From the NCBI RefSeq assembly GCF_029338515.1, contig NZ_CP119988.1, positions 2,852,001 through 2,916,000 on the forward strand: DNA of 64,000 bases, read 5' to 3'. The stretch comes from Haloglomus litoreum. Its GTDB lineage: Archaea > Halobacteriota > Halobacteria > Halobacteriales > Haloarculaceae. The position numbers and the translations under genes are program-made. Positions 43,937 through 52,420 of this stretch are shown here, piece by piece. Position 1 is the stretch's first letter. Every line of letters starts with the position of its first letter. Under the pieces are notes generated by a model. The model had not been told where the DNA came from, did not search any database, and saw nothing but the letters and a program-made list of their open reading frames with translations.

Positions 43937-45365
43937 CCCGGATGGGGTCGCTCGGCTGGAGCGTGACGTTGAGCGACGGCCGTACCTCGCCGGGGTCGGT
44001 GAACCGCCACTCCCGGGCCAGCGTTGCCAGCGCGAGGCGAGCCTCCAGCATCGCGAACCGCGCGCCGATGCAGTGGCGCGGGCCGCCGCCGAACGGGAAG
44101 TAGGCGTACTCCGGGCGGTCCTCGGTGCCGGGAGCCGCCCGCGTGTGTTCGGCATCGTCGTCGAGCCACCGCTCGGGCCGGAACGCCTCCGGCCGGTCCC
44201 ACCAGCGCGGGTCCGTGTGGACGATACGCTGGGGGAGGACCAGCGTCGCGCCCGCGGGCACCCGGCGGCCACCGAGGGCGACCGGTTCGAGCGGTTCGCG
44301 GAACAGCGTGTACAGCGGCGGGTAGCGCCGCATCGACTCCTTCACGACGGCCTCCGTGTACGGCAGGTCGGGCAGGTCCGCGACCGTCGGCTCCCCCGAG
44401 AGGGTGTCCACCTCGGCCGCGAGGCGGTCGCTCGCGTCGGGGGCGTCCGCGAGCAGATGCCCGGCGTACGAGAGCGCGAGCGCGGTGGTCTCGTGGCCGG
44501 CGAACAGGAAGGTGACGAGGTTATCGCGCAACTCGGCCCGGGAGAGGCGGTCCTCCTCGTCGGCGGCGCGGTTGGCGGCCAGCAACAGGTCGAGCAGGTC
44601 CGGGTCGTCGATGGCGTCCAGCGACGCGGGGGCGTCGGCCACGGCGTCGACACCGGACCCACCGCGCGCGTCGAGCAGGTCGTCGACGGCATCGTCGAAG
44701 TCGGCGCGGGCAGCCTCGAACCGACGCTTCGCGGGCGTCGGGAGCCAGTCCGGGAGCGGGAGGATCGTCCGGAGCGAGGTGGCGTCGAGGAAGTCGTTGA
44801 CCGTGCGCGCGGCCTCGGCGACGGTCCGGCCGAACGCGTCGTCCAGGTCGCGGTCGAACAGTGCCCGGACGAGGACATCGAGCGTGACGCGTTTGGTCAC
44901 GGCGCCGAGGTCGACGCGGTCGCCGTCCGACCAGCCGGCGGTCGCCTCGCGGGTCGCGTCGACGGCGTGGCGGCCGTAGCGCTCGACGCGCTCGCGGTAG
45001 AAGGCGGGCTGAGCGATGGTCCGCGCGCGGCGCCACTGCTCGCCCGTCGCGAGGAACATCCCGTCGGTGAGGAAGCCGCTGCCGGCCTCGGCGACCTGCG
45101 AGGCCTTCCGGAAGCGGGACTGGTCGCTCACGAGGACGCGCTGGATGTCGTCGGGGTGGGTGACGTAGTGGAAGCTCCCGCCCGCCAGCCGGACCCGGAC
45201 CACGTCGCCCAGGTCGCGGGCGTGGCGCTCGTGGAAGGTGAGGGGGTCCCGGAGGTACTGGTGGGTGTTGCCGAGCAGCGGGAGGCCGTCGACCTCGGGT
45301 GCCGGTGGCGCGGTGGTCGGGTCCGTCGTTCCGTCCCCGTCCCCGGGCGCCGAGCGGTCGGCCAT
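43917..45365 (-). CDS. Cytochrome P450
   Basis: 482 residues. Helix I oxygen-binding FAGHETTALALSYAG, the ExxR motif in VVKESMRRYPPLYTLF, PERW-type region FRPERW, and the haem loop FGGGPRHCIGARFAML with the Cys ligand. This is a soluble class I P450, similar to the CYP110/CYP102-type group used widely in bacteria and haloarchaea. It needs a ferredoxin or similar donor not encoded here. Substrate is unknown (fatty acid or carotenoid are possible). The 3' end overlaps the DUF998 gene by 20 nt on the other strand. Confidence 0.94.
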   Translation of the reverse strand: MADRSAPGDGDGTTDPTTAPPAPEVDGLPLLGNTHQYLRDPLTFHERHARDLGDVVRVRLAGGSFHYVTHPDDIQRVLVSDQSRFRKASQVAEAGSGFLTDGMFLATGEQWRRARTIAQPAFYRERVERYGRHAVDATREATAGWSDGDRVDLGAVTKRVTLDVLVRALFDRDLDDAFGRTVAEAARTVNDFLDATSLRTILPLPDWLPTPAKRRFEAARADFDDAVDDLLDARGGSGVDAVADAPASLDAIDDPDLLDLLLAANRAADEEDRLSRAELRDNLVTFLFAGHETTALALSYAGHLLADAPDASDRLAAEVDTLSGEPTVADLPDLPYTEAVVKESMRRYPPLYTLFREPLEPVALGGRRVPAGATLVLPQRIVHTDPRWWDRPEAFRPERWLDDDAEHTRAAPGTEDRPEYAYFPFGGGPRHCIGARFAMLEARLALATLAREWRFTDPGEVRPSLNVTLQPSDPIRVTVRRR

Positions 45366-45452
45366 TGTCGGCCGGTGGGTCCCGCCCGACTAACGCCTTC
45401 GGGTGGTGGGTAGCCGGGCACTCACAGCGACGGGTCGGCGGCGCCTGTCACC

Positions 45453-45923
45453 TCACAGCGCGATGAAGCCCGCACTGTTGGCCGCGAGGACGCCCGCGTC
45501 GACCAGCAGCAGGACGGCCACGACGCCGGCCGCGCGGTAGAAGCGGCCGGCCTCCCGGGCCGGCGTGCGGACCTTCTTCGCGTCGAGCCCGTCGCTCATC
45601 CGGCTGTTGCCGACCTCGACGAGACCGGTCATCACGAGCCACAGCAGGGTCATCGTCAGGACGAGATGGCCGCGTGGGCTGCCGGTCAGGCTCTCGACGG
45701 TGTAGAGCTGGGCGGCCAGGTGGCCCCCGGTGAGGAGCATCACGAGTGCCGCCCCCCGCGAGAGCAGGGTCAGGCGACCGAAGACGCTCTCGAGCGGTTC
45801 GGGACGGACCTCGCCGTCCCGCGCGGCCGGCAGCACCGCCCAGACAGCGAACAGCACGCTCCCCGTCCAGAGTGCTCCGACGAGGAGATGGATGGCGTAG
45901 AACGTCGCGTCGACGAGTGTCAT
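45453..45923 (-). CDS. CopD-like four-helix membrane protein
   Basis: 156 residues from ATG 45923. Four or five transmembrane helices; the N-terminal IHLLVGALWTGSVLF and later RLTLLSRGAALVMLLTGGHL match copper-resistance CopD family membrane proteins (His and Trp in the first helix). A helix-loop-helix end (REAGRFYRAAGVVAVLLLVDAG). Could take part in copper handling or be a haem-binding membrane protein. Single gene between P450 and the zinc-finger/aEF1-beta operon. Confidence 0.72.
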   Translation of the reverse strand: MTLVDATFYAIHLLVGALWTGSVLFAVWAVLPAARDGEVRPEPLESVFGRLTLLSRGAALVMLLTGGHLAAQLYTVESLTGSPRGHLVLTMTLLWLVMTGLVEVGNSRMSDGLDAKKVRTPAREAGRFYRAAGVVAVLLLVDAGVLAANSAGFIAL

Positions 45924-46068
45924 GTCACCGCTGGCGGGCGGACGGCTCTTGAAACCAGGCGGGACGAGATGGGGGAGCAAGCGGAACATGAGAGGGAACG
46001 ATGTGGGACGAAACGGAACCGCAGCCACCCCGTGCCATCGTCGCACGGGGGCCGCGCGGGTTGACAAG

Positions 46069-46076
46069 TCTTAAAT
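46069..46076 (+). promoter_or_regulatory. TATA box for the zinc-finger/aEF1-beta operon
   Basis: TCTTAAAT centred about 27 nt before ATG 46100; a short AT pocket in GC-rich DNA. Confidence 0.55.
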
Positions 46077-46099
46077 CCGGTCCACGAGGATGCGTGTGT

Positions 46100-46279
46100 A
46101 TGAGCCAGGCCGACAGCAGCGAGACGCGCCAGTGCGTCTCCTGTGGCATCAACATCGCCGGGACGAACGCCGCCCGGTTCAAGTGCCCCGACTGCGGGCA
46201 CCTGATCTTCCGGTGTTCGACCTGCCGCAAGCAGAGCAACCTCTACGAGTGTCCGGACTGTGGCTTCACGGGGCCCTGA
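46100..46279 (+). CDS. HVO_2753-type zinc-finger protein
   Basis: 59 residues. Four cysteine pairs: CVSCG, CPDCG, CSTC and CPDCGF, giving two zinc-finger halves as in the Haloferax micro-protein HVO_2753. It binds two zincs and is a small nucleic-acid- or protein-binding module. It is followed three bases later by the elongation factor 1-beta gene, an arrangement conserved among haloarchaea, which supports a translation-related role. Confidence 0.92.
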   Translation: MSQADSSETRQCVSCGINIAGTNAARFKCPDCGHLIFRCSTCRKQSNLYECPDCGFTGP

Positions 46280-46281
46280 CA

Positions 46282-46548
46282 ATGGGGAAGGTCGCAGCCA
46301 AACTCAAGGTCATGCCGCAGAGTCCCGACGTGGACCTGGACGCGCTCCAGGAGCGTCTGGAATCGTCCCTCCCGGAGGGCGCCCACATCAAGGGCGTCCA
46401 GCGCGACGACGTCGCGTTCGGGCTGGTGGCGCTGTTCCCCACCGTCATCGTGCCCGACGACGCCGGCGGCACGGAGGCCGTCGAGGAGGCGTTCGCGGGC
46501 ACCGAGGGCGTCGAGTCGGTGCAGGTCGAGGAAGTCGGTCGCATCTAG
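46282..46548 (+). CDS. ef1b: Elongation factor 1-beta (aEF1B)
   Basis: 88 residues. [50 protein letters not shown] and the C-terminal [12 protein letters not shown] match the archaeal EF-1beta: the ferredoxin-like guanine-nucleotide exchange factor for EF-1alpha. Start three bases after the zinc-finger stop at 46279. Translation-coupled to it. Confidence 0.95.
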   Translation: MGKVAAKLKVMPQSPDVDLDALQERLESSLPEGAHIKGVQRDDVAFGLVALFPTVIVPDDAGGTEAVEEAFAGTEGVESVQVEEVGRI

Positions 46549-46653
46549 CGACCGCCTACCGCCACCGGCCCGGGTCGACATCGGACCGGATCGGCGGGTA
46601 ACGCCGCTCATGAACTCTTTCGGGCGACTTCACGGAGCGATAACGGCCGGTCT

Positions 46654-46661
46654 ACTTATAC
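46654..46661 (+). promoter_or_regulatory. TATA-like box for the following hypothetical gene
   Basis: ACTTATAC lies about 22-25 nt upstream of the in-frame GTG at 46679, suggesting leaderless initiation there rather than at the ATG 46739. Confidence 0.4.
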
Positions 46662-46678
46662 CTATGTAGGGCGACCCT

Positions 46679-47029
46679 GTGGACGAGCATGACCCACAGC
46701 AGTCACCGCTCGACCCGGGCATCGTCGGGGTGGTCGGCATGAGTGCCGGCGCCCGCGAGGATTCGACGAACGCGGAGGTCGAAACAGGGCGCGACCCGCT
46801 CGCTCCGTGGGCGTTCCGGGCGGCGATGTCGGGCCTCTCCGAGGAGCAGGCACGCGAGCTGCTCGAAGGCGAGCGCTGCCCCCAGCCCAGCCACCAGGAG
46901 CGCTGGGAGGCCGAGATGGACGCACTCGAACTGCGCGAGGAGGGCAGCGAGGTCGTGGTGTACCGGCGAGACCAGGAACACGCCTGGCTCCAGTCGGACA
47001 CGGCGCTCCGGCCGGACGAGGTCCGCTGA
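46679..47029 (+). CDS. Hypothetical acidic protein
   Basis: 116 residues from GTG 46679, or 96 from ATG 46739. Segment DPLAPWAFRAAMSGLSEEQARELLEGERCPQPS followed by WEAEMDALELREEGSEVVVYRRDQEHAWL looks like a small alpha/beta protein with one Cys. No family is recognised. Independent of neighbours, followed by the L21e gene after 140 nt. Confidence 0.6.
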   Translation: MDEHDPQQSPLDPGIVGVVGMSAGAREDSTNAEVETGRDPLAPWAFRAAMSGLSEEQARELLEGERCPQPSHQERWEAEMDALELREEGSEVVVYRRDQEHAWLQSDTALRPDEVR

Positions 47030-47170
47030 GTCCGACACCTCCGACCACCCGCGTTCCGACCAGCCGTTCTCGGCTTCGCCCGCACCGTCGAGCGTCGCCC
47101 GTCGGCGACCCTCCGACGGATGCATAACACACCATTCAAGTACTCCTCGGGTCAATTCGGTCTCACGACT

Positions 47171-47464
47171 ATGCCGAGCTCCAACGGGCCCCTCCACGGA
47201 ACACGCAACAAGCTACGGAACAAGCCCCGCGAGCGGGGTACCTCGCCGCCGCAGCGCGCGGTCGAGGAGTTCGAGGCGGGCGAGAAGGTCCACCTCCACA
47301 TCGACCCGAGCGTGCCGGACGGCCGCTTCCACCCCCGCTTCAACGGCCACACCGGCGAGGTCGAGGCGCAGCAGGGCCGCGCCTACAAGGTGACCATCAC
47401 CGACGGCAGCAAGGAGAAGACCATCATCACGAAGCCCGCACACCTCCGCCGCCAGACGGAGTAA
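47171..47464 (+). CDS. rpl21e: 50S ribosomal protein L21e
   Basis: 97 residues. [26 protein letters not shown] at the N-terminus, then [35 protein letters not shown]: the SH3-like KOW-type fold of L21e. Constituent of the large ribosomal subunit. Starts 40 nt before the Rpo4 gene, a common archaeal operon. The ORF would extend upstream but the conserved MPSSNG start is clear. Confidence 0.96.
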   Translation: MPSSNGPLHGTRNKLRNKPRERGTSPPQRAVEEFEAGEKVHLHIDPSVPDGRFHPRFNGHTGEVEAQQGRAYKVTITDGSKEKTIITKPAHLRRQTE

Positions 47465-47468
47465 CCGC

Positions 47469-47825
47469 ATGACGATCTTCAAGGAGACGCTCGACGCCGA
47501 GTACGTCACCACCGCCGAGGCCAAGGAGCTGCTGGCGGAGGTCGAGCAGGAGCGCGCGCTCGACGAGGACCGCGAGATGCGCTACGAACTGGCGCGCGCC
47601 ATCGACCACGCGAACCGCTTCGCCGCCATGAGTGCCGAGGACGGCCGCGCACTCGTCGAGGAGCTCCTCGAACTGGAGAAGCTCGACGAGAAGACCGCCC
47701 ACAAGATCGCCGACACCCTCCCGCAGGACCGCGACGAGGTCCGCTCCGTGTTCGCCCAGGAGCGCTACGCGCTCGACGGCGACGAACTGGACGAGGTCCT
47801 CAATGTCGTCGCGAAGTACGCCTGA
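47469..47825 (+). CDS. rpo4: DNA-directed RNA polymerase subunit Rpo4 (F)
   Basis: 118 residues. Rpb4-like helical protein: ITEAKELL-type helices (YVTTAEAKELLAEVEQERALDEDREMRYELARAIDHA), the HRDC-like C-terminal half (LEELLELEKLDEKTAHKIADTLPQDRDEVRSVFAQE). It forms the stalk of RNA polymerase with Rpo7. Follows rpl21e by four bases. In many other haloarchaea a DUF655 gene and rsmA follow; here an unrelated small zinc protein does. Confidence 0.94.
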   Translation: MTIFKETLDAEYVTTAEAKELLAEVEQERALDEDREMRYELARAIDHANRFAAMSAEDGRALVEELLELEKLDEKTAHKIADTLPQDRDEVRSVFAQERYALDGDELDEVLNVVAKYA

Positions 47826-47920
47826 ATGGGCGTTCCGCTTCGTTCCCGCTGTACTCCCGCACAGCTGCCGCTCGCGCTCCCACCGTCAGCCTTAACGGCT
47901 CCTGGCGGTTATTTATGGTA

Positions 47921-48142
47921 ATGAAATCCACTCAGATCCAGGAGGTGGCAGCGGGGAGCACACCCGCGTCGCGGAAGTCGGACCTGTTCTGCCCCACCTG
48001 CGGCCACAGGGCCCCCACCGAGGGGGACTGGGTCGTCACCGAGCGGTCCGTGGAGGGCGACCGCCGGCGGGCCTACGGATGCCCGACGTGCGGTCGCACG
48101 CTGGTCGTCCAGCCCGTGTTCGAGCAGTCCGTCCCGGCCTGA
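47921..48142 (+). CDS. Small zinc-ribbon protein
   Basis: 73-75 residues; ATG 47921 or the upstream ATG 47915. Two pairs FCPTCGHRAP and YGCPTCGRTLV form a classic CPxCG zinc ribbon. A short unstructured start precedes it. Function unknown; may bind nucleic acid or an RNA polymerase/ribosomal partner. About 95 nt after rpo4 with an AT-containing space, so probably its own promoter. Confidence 0.78.
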   Translation: MKSTQIQEVAAGSTPASRKSDLFCPTCGHRAPTEGDWVVTERSVEGDRRRAYGCPTCGRTLVVQPVFEQSVPA

Positions 48143-48157
48143 ACCTCGTGGTCGGTG

Positions 48158-49012
48158 TCACGGCGACAGCGTCCCCTCGTCCGTGATGACCGAGTCGACG
48201 AGGTGGGTCGGCGTCGCGTCGTACGCGGGGTTCTCGATGTCGAACCCGTCGGCGGGTTCGAGCATGACCTCGCTGGCCGGGCGGAACTCGTTCTGGAACT
48301 GGAAACCGCCCTCGTCGATGATCTTCGTCGACGCGCCGACGACCGTGACCGGCACCGCGAGCTCGGCGGCGGTCGCGGCGATGGGGAACGTGCCGACGCG
48401 GTTGTAGAACGTGCCGTCGACGATGCAGTCCATCCCGACCATCACGCGGTCACAGTCCGGGAGGACCTCGCCGCAGGCCGAGTCGACCAGCAGGTGCGGC
48501 TCGATGCGGTCGATACCGGCGAGGGTCCGGGCGGTCTTGCGCCCGAGGTAGCGTGGCCGCGCCTCGGTCACGTACACCTCGAGATGGCGGCCCTCGCTCG
48601 CGGCGAGTTCCAGCGCCTCCAGCACGGTCGAGGAGTAATCATGCGTGAGGACCACGTCACCGTCCCGGAGTGACTCGGCGGCGTTCGCGGCGGCCTGCTG
48701 CTTGCCACGCTCGACCTGCTCGACGACCGCCTCGATGGCCGCCTCGGTCGCCGCCTTCGCTGCCTCGACGTCCTCGGGGTCGGCGTCCTCGACGGCCGCC
48801 CGGATCTCGCCCTGTGTGGTGTGGAGGGTGGCGTGGGAGGGCTGGGCGCGCTTGAGCGCCTGGCTGTTCCGTTCGAGGTCCCGGATGTACTCCTCGAGCG
48901 ACGGGAACTCCCGGTCCAGCAACTCCCGCAGCGCCTCGGCCGCCTTGACCGCCACGACGGAGGAGCTGTGGGTCTGCATGTCGCGGATCTCCGCGACCGT
49001 CTCGTCGATCAT
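48158..49012 (-). CDS. eIF-2B alpha-like protein / ribose-1,5-bisphosphate isomerase homologue
   Basis: 284 residues from ATG 49012. N-terminal helices (MIDETVAEIRDMQTHSSSVVAVKAAEAL), then the Rossmann-like core with VLTHDYSSTVLEAL, EVYVTEARPRYLGRKTA, VDSACGEVLPDCDRVMVGMDCIVDGTFYNRVGTFPIAATA and VVGASTKIID. The CG...D/DGT region holds the catalytic Cys-Asp of sugar isomerases. Archaeal members are annotated either as eIF2B-like or as ribose-1,5-bisphosphate isomerase of the pentose bisphosphate pathway that feeds archaeal RuBisCO; the sequence alone cannot decide. Confidence 0.85.
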   Translation of the reverse strand: MIDETVAEIRDMQTHSSSVVAVKAAEALRELLDREFPSLEEYIRDLERNSQALKRAQPSHATLHTTQGEIRAAVEDADPEDVEAAKAATEAAIEAVVEQVERGKQQAAANAAESLRDGDVVLTHDYSSTVLEALELAASEGRHLEVYVTEARPRYLGRKTARTLAGIDRIEPHLLVDSACGEVLPDCDRVMVGMDCIVDGTFYNRVGTFPIAATAAELAVPVTVVGASTKIIDEGGFQFQNEFRPASEVMLEPADGFDIENPAYDATPTHLVDSVITDEGTLSP

Positions 49013-49143
49013 GCCCGATTGCACTCGCGGGGCGGCCAAAGGCGTATCGGCCCCCGGATTCGCCCGTGGTGCGGGTGTCCAGGGCCGGCGGTCCCGACCG
49101 AACCGGGCGTGATGGTTTAGCCACCCGAGCGCCTACCGGTGGT

Positions 49144-49440
49144 ATGGTCACGGTCACGTACACCTGCCCGCGGTGTGACGCGGTGGTCGAGCTGGAGCGG
49201 GACGCCTACCTCGCCGACAAGTCGGTCACGCCTGACCCCCTCGAGGGCTGGGAGTACGCCCCGGCGTACGGGGAGTTCGAGGCGGCAGCGGGCGTCGAGA
49301 TCGTCTGTGGTGCCAGCGAGACCCGCGGTGAGGGGTGCGGGCGGCCGTTCTACCTCTCGTTCGTCCGGTACGAGGACGGCCGGGAGGTCGACCCCGGCCG
49401 ATCGCTCGACGAGGTGTCGTTCGACTTCCTTCGCGGCTGA
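49144..49440 (+). CDS. Hypothetical zinc-ribbon protein
   Basis: 98 residues from ATG 49144. CPRCDAVVELERD at the N-terminus and a second pair spaced wide (VCGASETRGEGCGRPFYLSF) suggest one zinc site. Acidic, soluble; no family recognised. Gene stands alone with short upstream space to the eIF2B-like gene on the other strand. Confidence 0.68.
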   Translation: MVTVTYTCPRCDAVVELERDAYLADKSVTPDPLEGWEYAPAYGEFEAAAGVEIVCGASETRGEGCGRPFYLSFVRYEDGREVDPGRSLDEVSFDFLRG

Positions 49441-49506
49441 GCCGCGTGGAATCCGACGAAGGGAGGGTGACGGCCCCAGCCCCGGAGTTTCCGTTGGAAC
49501 CAAACG

Positions 49507-49514
49507 CTTAAATA
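49507..49514 (+). promoter_or_regulatory. TATA box for the DUF7563-like micro-protein
   Basis: CTTAAATA centred about 26 nt before the GTG start at 49537. Confidence 0.6.
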
Positions 49515-49536
49515 TGAGACTAAGTAGACGTTAGGT

Positions 49537-49695
49537 GTGCCCCACTGCAACAACTGCGACTCGTACGTCAGTGAAGCGTACGTACGGGTGTTCGCCCCGC
49601 AGGGCATGGATACCGTCCGAGTGTGTCCCCACTGCGAGGACAAGCTCCGGGACGGAGCCGACGTCCGCGAGGCGCGGGCCCCGCGTCAGCAGTAA
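49537..49695 (+). CDS. DUF7563-like zinc-finger micro-protein
   Basis: 52 residues, GTG start, read as MPHCNNCDSYVSEAYVRVF..., with a second pair VCPHCEDKLRDGADVREAR. Two CxxC motifs (HCNNC, CPHC) form a zinc ribbon. The strong TATA box placed 26 nt before the GTG makes this gene credible despite its size. The pattern matches a small haloarchaeal family of unknown function. Confidence 0.8.
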   Translation: MPHCNNCDSYVSEAYVRVFAPQGMDTVRVCPHCEDKLRDGADVREARAPRQQ

Positions 49696-49830
49696 CCCAC
49701 CGTACTGGGGGTACAGTCCGCCGGTCCTCGCGACCGGCTCCTTCCTCTGACCGCTCGACGGCCAGCGGCCGCGCTGGCGTCCGATGTGGGCGCTGGAGGC
49801 TGTGTCAGGCCCTCAGCTCGTGTCGAGCCC

Positions 49831-51336
49831 TCAGCCCTTGATGTTGCAGACCGGGAACGTCCGCGCCACCCTGTCACCGATACCGAGCGCGTCGCTGACC
49901 CGAACGACCTCGTCGACGTCCTTGTAGACGCCGGGGGCCTCCTCGGCGATGGTGGCCCCCGAGGACGCCTTGACGTAGATGTGCTCCTGCTCGCGGAGGT
50001 CGTCCTGCACGTCGCCGCCCCAGTAGTCCTGTTTGGCCTGCGTCCGGCTCATCAGCCGTCCCGCGCCGTGGGCCGTCGACCCGAACGTCTCGCGCATGGA
50101 GTGCTCGCCGCCCCGCAGGACGTACGACCCCGCGCCCATGCTACCGGGGATGATGACCGGCTGGCCCACGTCCCGATGGGCCTTCGGAACCTCGGGGTTC
50201 CCCGCGGGGAACGCCCGCGTCGCGCCCTTCCGGTGGACGAACAGCTCGCGCTGCTCGGTGCCACCCGCGCCGTCGGGCACCTCGTGGACCTCGCGCTTCG
50301 CGATGTTGTGGGCCACGTCGTACAGCAGGTCCATCCCGAGGTCCTGCCAGTCGGCACCGAACACGTCGGCGAACACCTCGCGGGTGCGGTGGGTGATGAG
50401 CTGGCGGTTCACCCACGCGAAGTTGATGGCCGCGCACATCGCGCCGTAGTACTGCTCGGCCAGTTGCGAGCCGGCCGGCGCGGCCGCGAGTTCCCGGTCG
50501 GGCAACTGCGCGAGGAGTCCCTGGTGGGCCTGCTCGATGTCGCGCAGGTAGTCCGTGCAGACCTGGTGGCCCAGGCCCCGCGAGCCACAGTGGATGAGGA
50601 CGACCACCTGGTCCGGCTCCAGGCCGTACGCGTCGGCCACGTCCTCGCGGTAGATATCGGTGACGCGCTGGACCTCGAGGAAGTGGTTGCCCGAGCCGAG
50701 CGAGCCCAGCTGCGTCCGTCCGCGGTTCTTGGCCTTCTCCGACACCGCCGAGGGGTCCGCGTCGTGGCGCATCCCCTCGTCCTCGCAGTGGGTCAGGTCG
50801 TCCTCGACGGCGTAGCCGTGTTCGAGCGCCCAGTCGACGCCCCGCCGGAGGACCGACTCCACCGTCGACACGTCGCTCTCGACGACCCCGCCGCCGCCCA
50901 GCCCCGTCGGGACCGCGTCGAACAGCGCGTCGACGAGTTCCTCCTCGCGACCCTGGAGCTGTTCGTAAGAAATATCTGATTTTATCATCCTCACGCCGCA
51001 ATTGATATCATATCCGACAGCTCCAGGAGAAATGCAGCCATCTTCGGCATCTATCCCCGCGACACCACCGACCGGGAACCCGTACCCCTGGTGGCCGTCG
51101 GGCATGCAGATGGCGTACTTGCGGACGCCGGGGAGGTGGGTCGTGTTCCGGAGCTGCTGGAGCGTCTTGTCGTTCTTGATCTCCTCCAGTAGCGACCGGC
51201 TGGCGAGGATGCGGGCGGGCACGCGCATCCCCCCGGCCTCGTCACGGGGCATCTCCCAGACGAACTCCCGGCGCTTCTCCAGGGTGATACCGCCGGCCTC
51301 GAACGTCTCGGGGTCATCCGCGGGCGTCTCGCTCAT
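49831..51336 (-). CDS. rtcB: RNA-splicing ligase RtcB
   Basis: 501 residues from ATG 51336. The 3'-phosphate RNA ligase that joins tRNA exons (tRNA splicing) and repairs RNA, using Mn and GTP. Metal ligands are visible in YDINCGVRMI (Cys113 of the D-x-x-C site), CGSRGLGHQV and SMGAGSYVLRG; the His that becomes guanylated is near the C-terminal end (GAGRLMSR-AH region, TAHGAGRLMS). The codons at 50962-51054, exactly flanking Asn112-Cys113, are AT-ended and contrast with the rest of the gene; RtcB inteins known from Pyrococcus and Methanocaldococcus are inserted before this Cys (see findings). Confidence 0.96.
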   Translation of the reverse strand: MSETPADDPETFEAGGITLEKRREFVWEMPRDEAGGMRVPARILASRSLLEEIKNDKTLQQLRNTTHLPGVRKYAICMPDGHQGYGFPVGGVAGIDAEDGCISPGAVGYDINCGVRMIKSDISYEQLQGREEELVDALFDAVPTGLGGGGVVESDVSTVESVLRRGVDWALEHGYAVEDDLTHCEDEGMRHDADPSAVSEKAKNRGRTQLGSLGSGNHFLEVQRVTDIYREDVADAYGLEPDQVVVLIHCGSRGLGHQVCTDYLRDIEQAHQGLLAQLPDRELAAAPAGSQLAEQYYGAMCAAINFAWVNRQLITHRTREVFADVFGADWQDLGMDLLYDVAHNIAKREVHEVPDGAGGTEQRELFVHRKGATRAFPAGNPEVPKAHRDVGQPVIIPGSMGAGSYVLRGGEHSMRETFGSTAHGAGRLMSRTQAKQDYWGGDVQDDLREQEHIYVKASSGATIAEEAPGVYKDVDEVVRVSDALGIGDRVARTFPVCNIKG

Positions 51337-51436
51337 ACCCGAACGGTCACCGTCGCCAGCCGAAAGGGTTCGGGTCGTCGCGGGGACGCCCGCCGGGACC
51401 CCCACGGCTATGACGTGGCGGTCCGTCGCCCCGCCC

Positions 51437-52393
51437 ATGCGAGCCGTCCGATACCACGACCACGGCGGGCCGGAACAGCTCATGGTCGAGGACGTCGACC
51501 GCCCGACGCCCGGCGACGACGAGGTGCTGGTGAAGGTGCGCGCCGCGTCGGTCAACCCCGTGGACACGTACTTCCGCGAGGGCTCCTACCGCCCGGGAGA
51601 TCTGCCGTGGATACCGGGGAGCGACGCCGCCGGCGTGGTGACGGCGGTCGGCGACAGCGTGACCGACTACGACCCCGGCGACCGCGTGTTCGCGACCGCG
51701 CTGGGCAACGACCACCCGGGGACGTGCGCGGAGTACGTCACGGCCCCGACCGACCGGCTGGCGGCGCTCCCCGACCGCGTGGGGTTCGCGGCGGCCGCGG
51801 CCGGGGCGCTGGTCGGTGTGACGGCGTGGCAGTCACTGGTCGCGCGGTGTGGCCTCGACCCCGGCGAGCGCGTCCTCGTCCACGGCGGCTCGGGCGGCGT
51901 CGGGCACGTCGCGGTTCAGCTCGCGGCGGCCGCCGGCGCGCGGGTGACGACCACGGCCAGTCCGGCGTACCACGACGACCTCCGCGACCTGGGTGCCGAC
52001 GACGTGCTGGACTACGACCGCGACGACCTCGCCGACGCCGTCCGCGAGGCCGGCCAGCCCGACGTGGTGCTGGACCACCGGCTCGACGACTACCTCGGGC
52101 TGGACTGCGAGGTGGCGGCCTTCCGCGGGCGCATCGCAGCCATCGGCAACACCGACGCCGAGGCGACGTTCCCGAACGTCCCTGCTCATCGTGGGAAGGC
52201 ACTCACCGTCCACCACGTCTCGATGTTCAACACGCCGGACGTGGCGCGGGTACTCGGGCGGCTGGCATCCCTGATGGAGCGTGGCTCGCTCGCGCCGCGG
52301 GTCGCGCGCACGTACGACCTCGACGGGGTGAAGGACGCCCAGCAGGCGGTGCTGGACGAGTCGTTCCTCGGGAAACTGGTCGTCGAGCCCTGA
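51437..52393 (+). CDS. NADPH:quinone oxidoreductase-like MDR protein
   Basis: 318 residues from ATG 51437. Zinc-independent medium-chain reductase: N-terminal catalytic domain (MRAVRYHDHGGPEQLMVEDV, DEVLVKVRAASVNPVDTYFREG), cofactor domain with VHGGSGGVGHVAVQLAAAAGA, and a C-terminal domain ending FLGKLVVEP. No structural-zinc Cys cluster. Reduces quinones or enones with NADPH. Transcribed away from rtcB across a 100-nt space. Confidence 0.92.
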   Translation: MRAVRYHDHGGPEQLMVEDVDRPTPGDDEVLVKVRAASVNPVDTYFREGSYRPGDLPWIPGSDAAGVVTAVGDSVTDYDPGDRVFATALGNDHPGTCAEYVTAPTDRLAALPDRVGFAAAAAGALVGVTAWQSLVARCGLDPGERVLVHGGSGGVGHVAVQLAAAAGARVTTTASPAYHDDLRDLGADDVLDYDRDDLADAVREAGQPDVVLDHRLDDYLGLDCEVAAFRGRIAAIGNTDAEATFPNVPAHRGKALTVHHVSMFNTPDVARVLGRLASLMERGSLAPRVARTYDLDGVKDAQQAVLDESFLGKLVVEP

Positions 52394-52420
52394 GCGGCGG
52401 AGCCGTTCTCGTGTCGCGGC

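Noticed and set aside
49831-51336. Present-day intein inside RtcB
   Set aside because: The protein reads through the insertion site with no insertion and has normal length; only the codon patch remains.
51337-51567. Extended N-terminus of rtcB up to 51567
   Set aside because: Low-complexity Ser/Thr/Arg stretch overlapping the start of the divergent quinone reductase; MSETPADD is a natural start.
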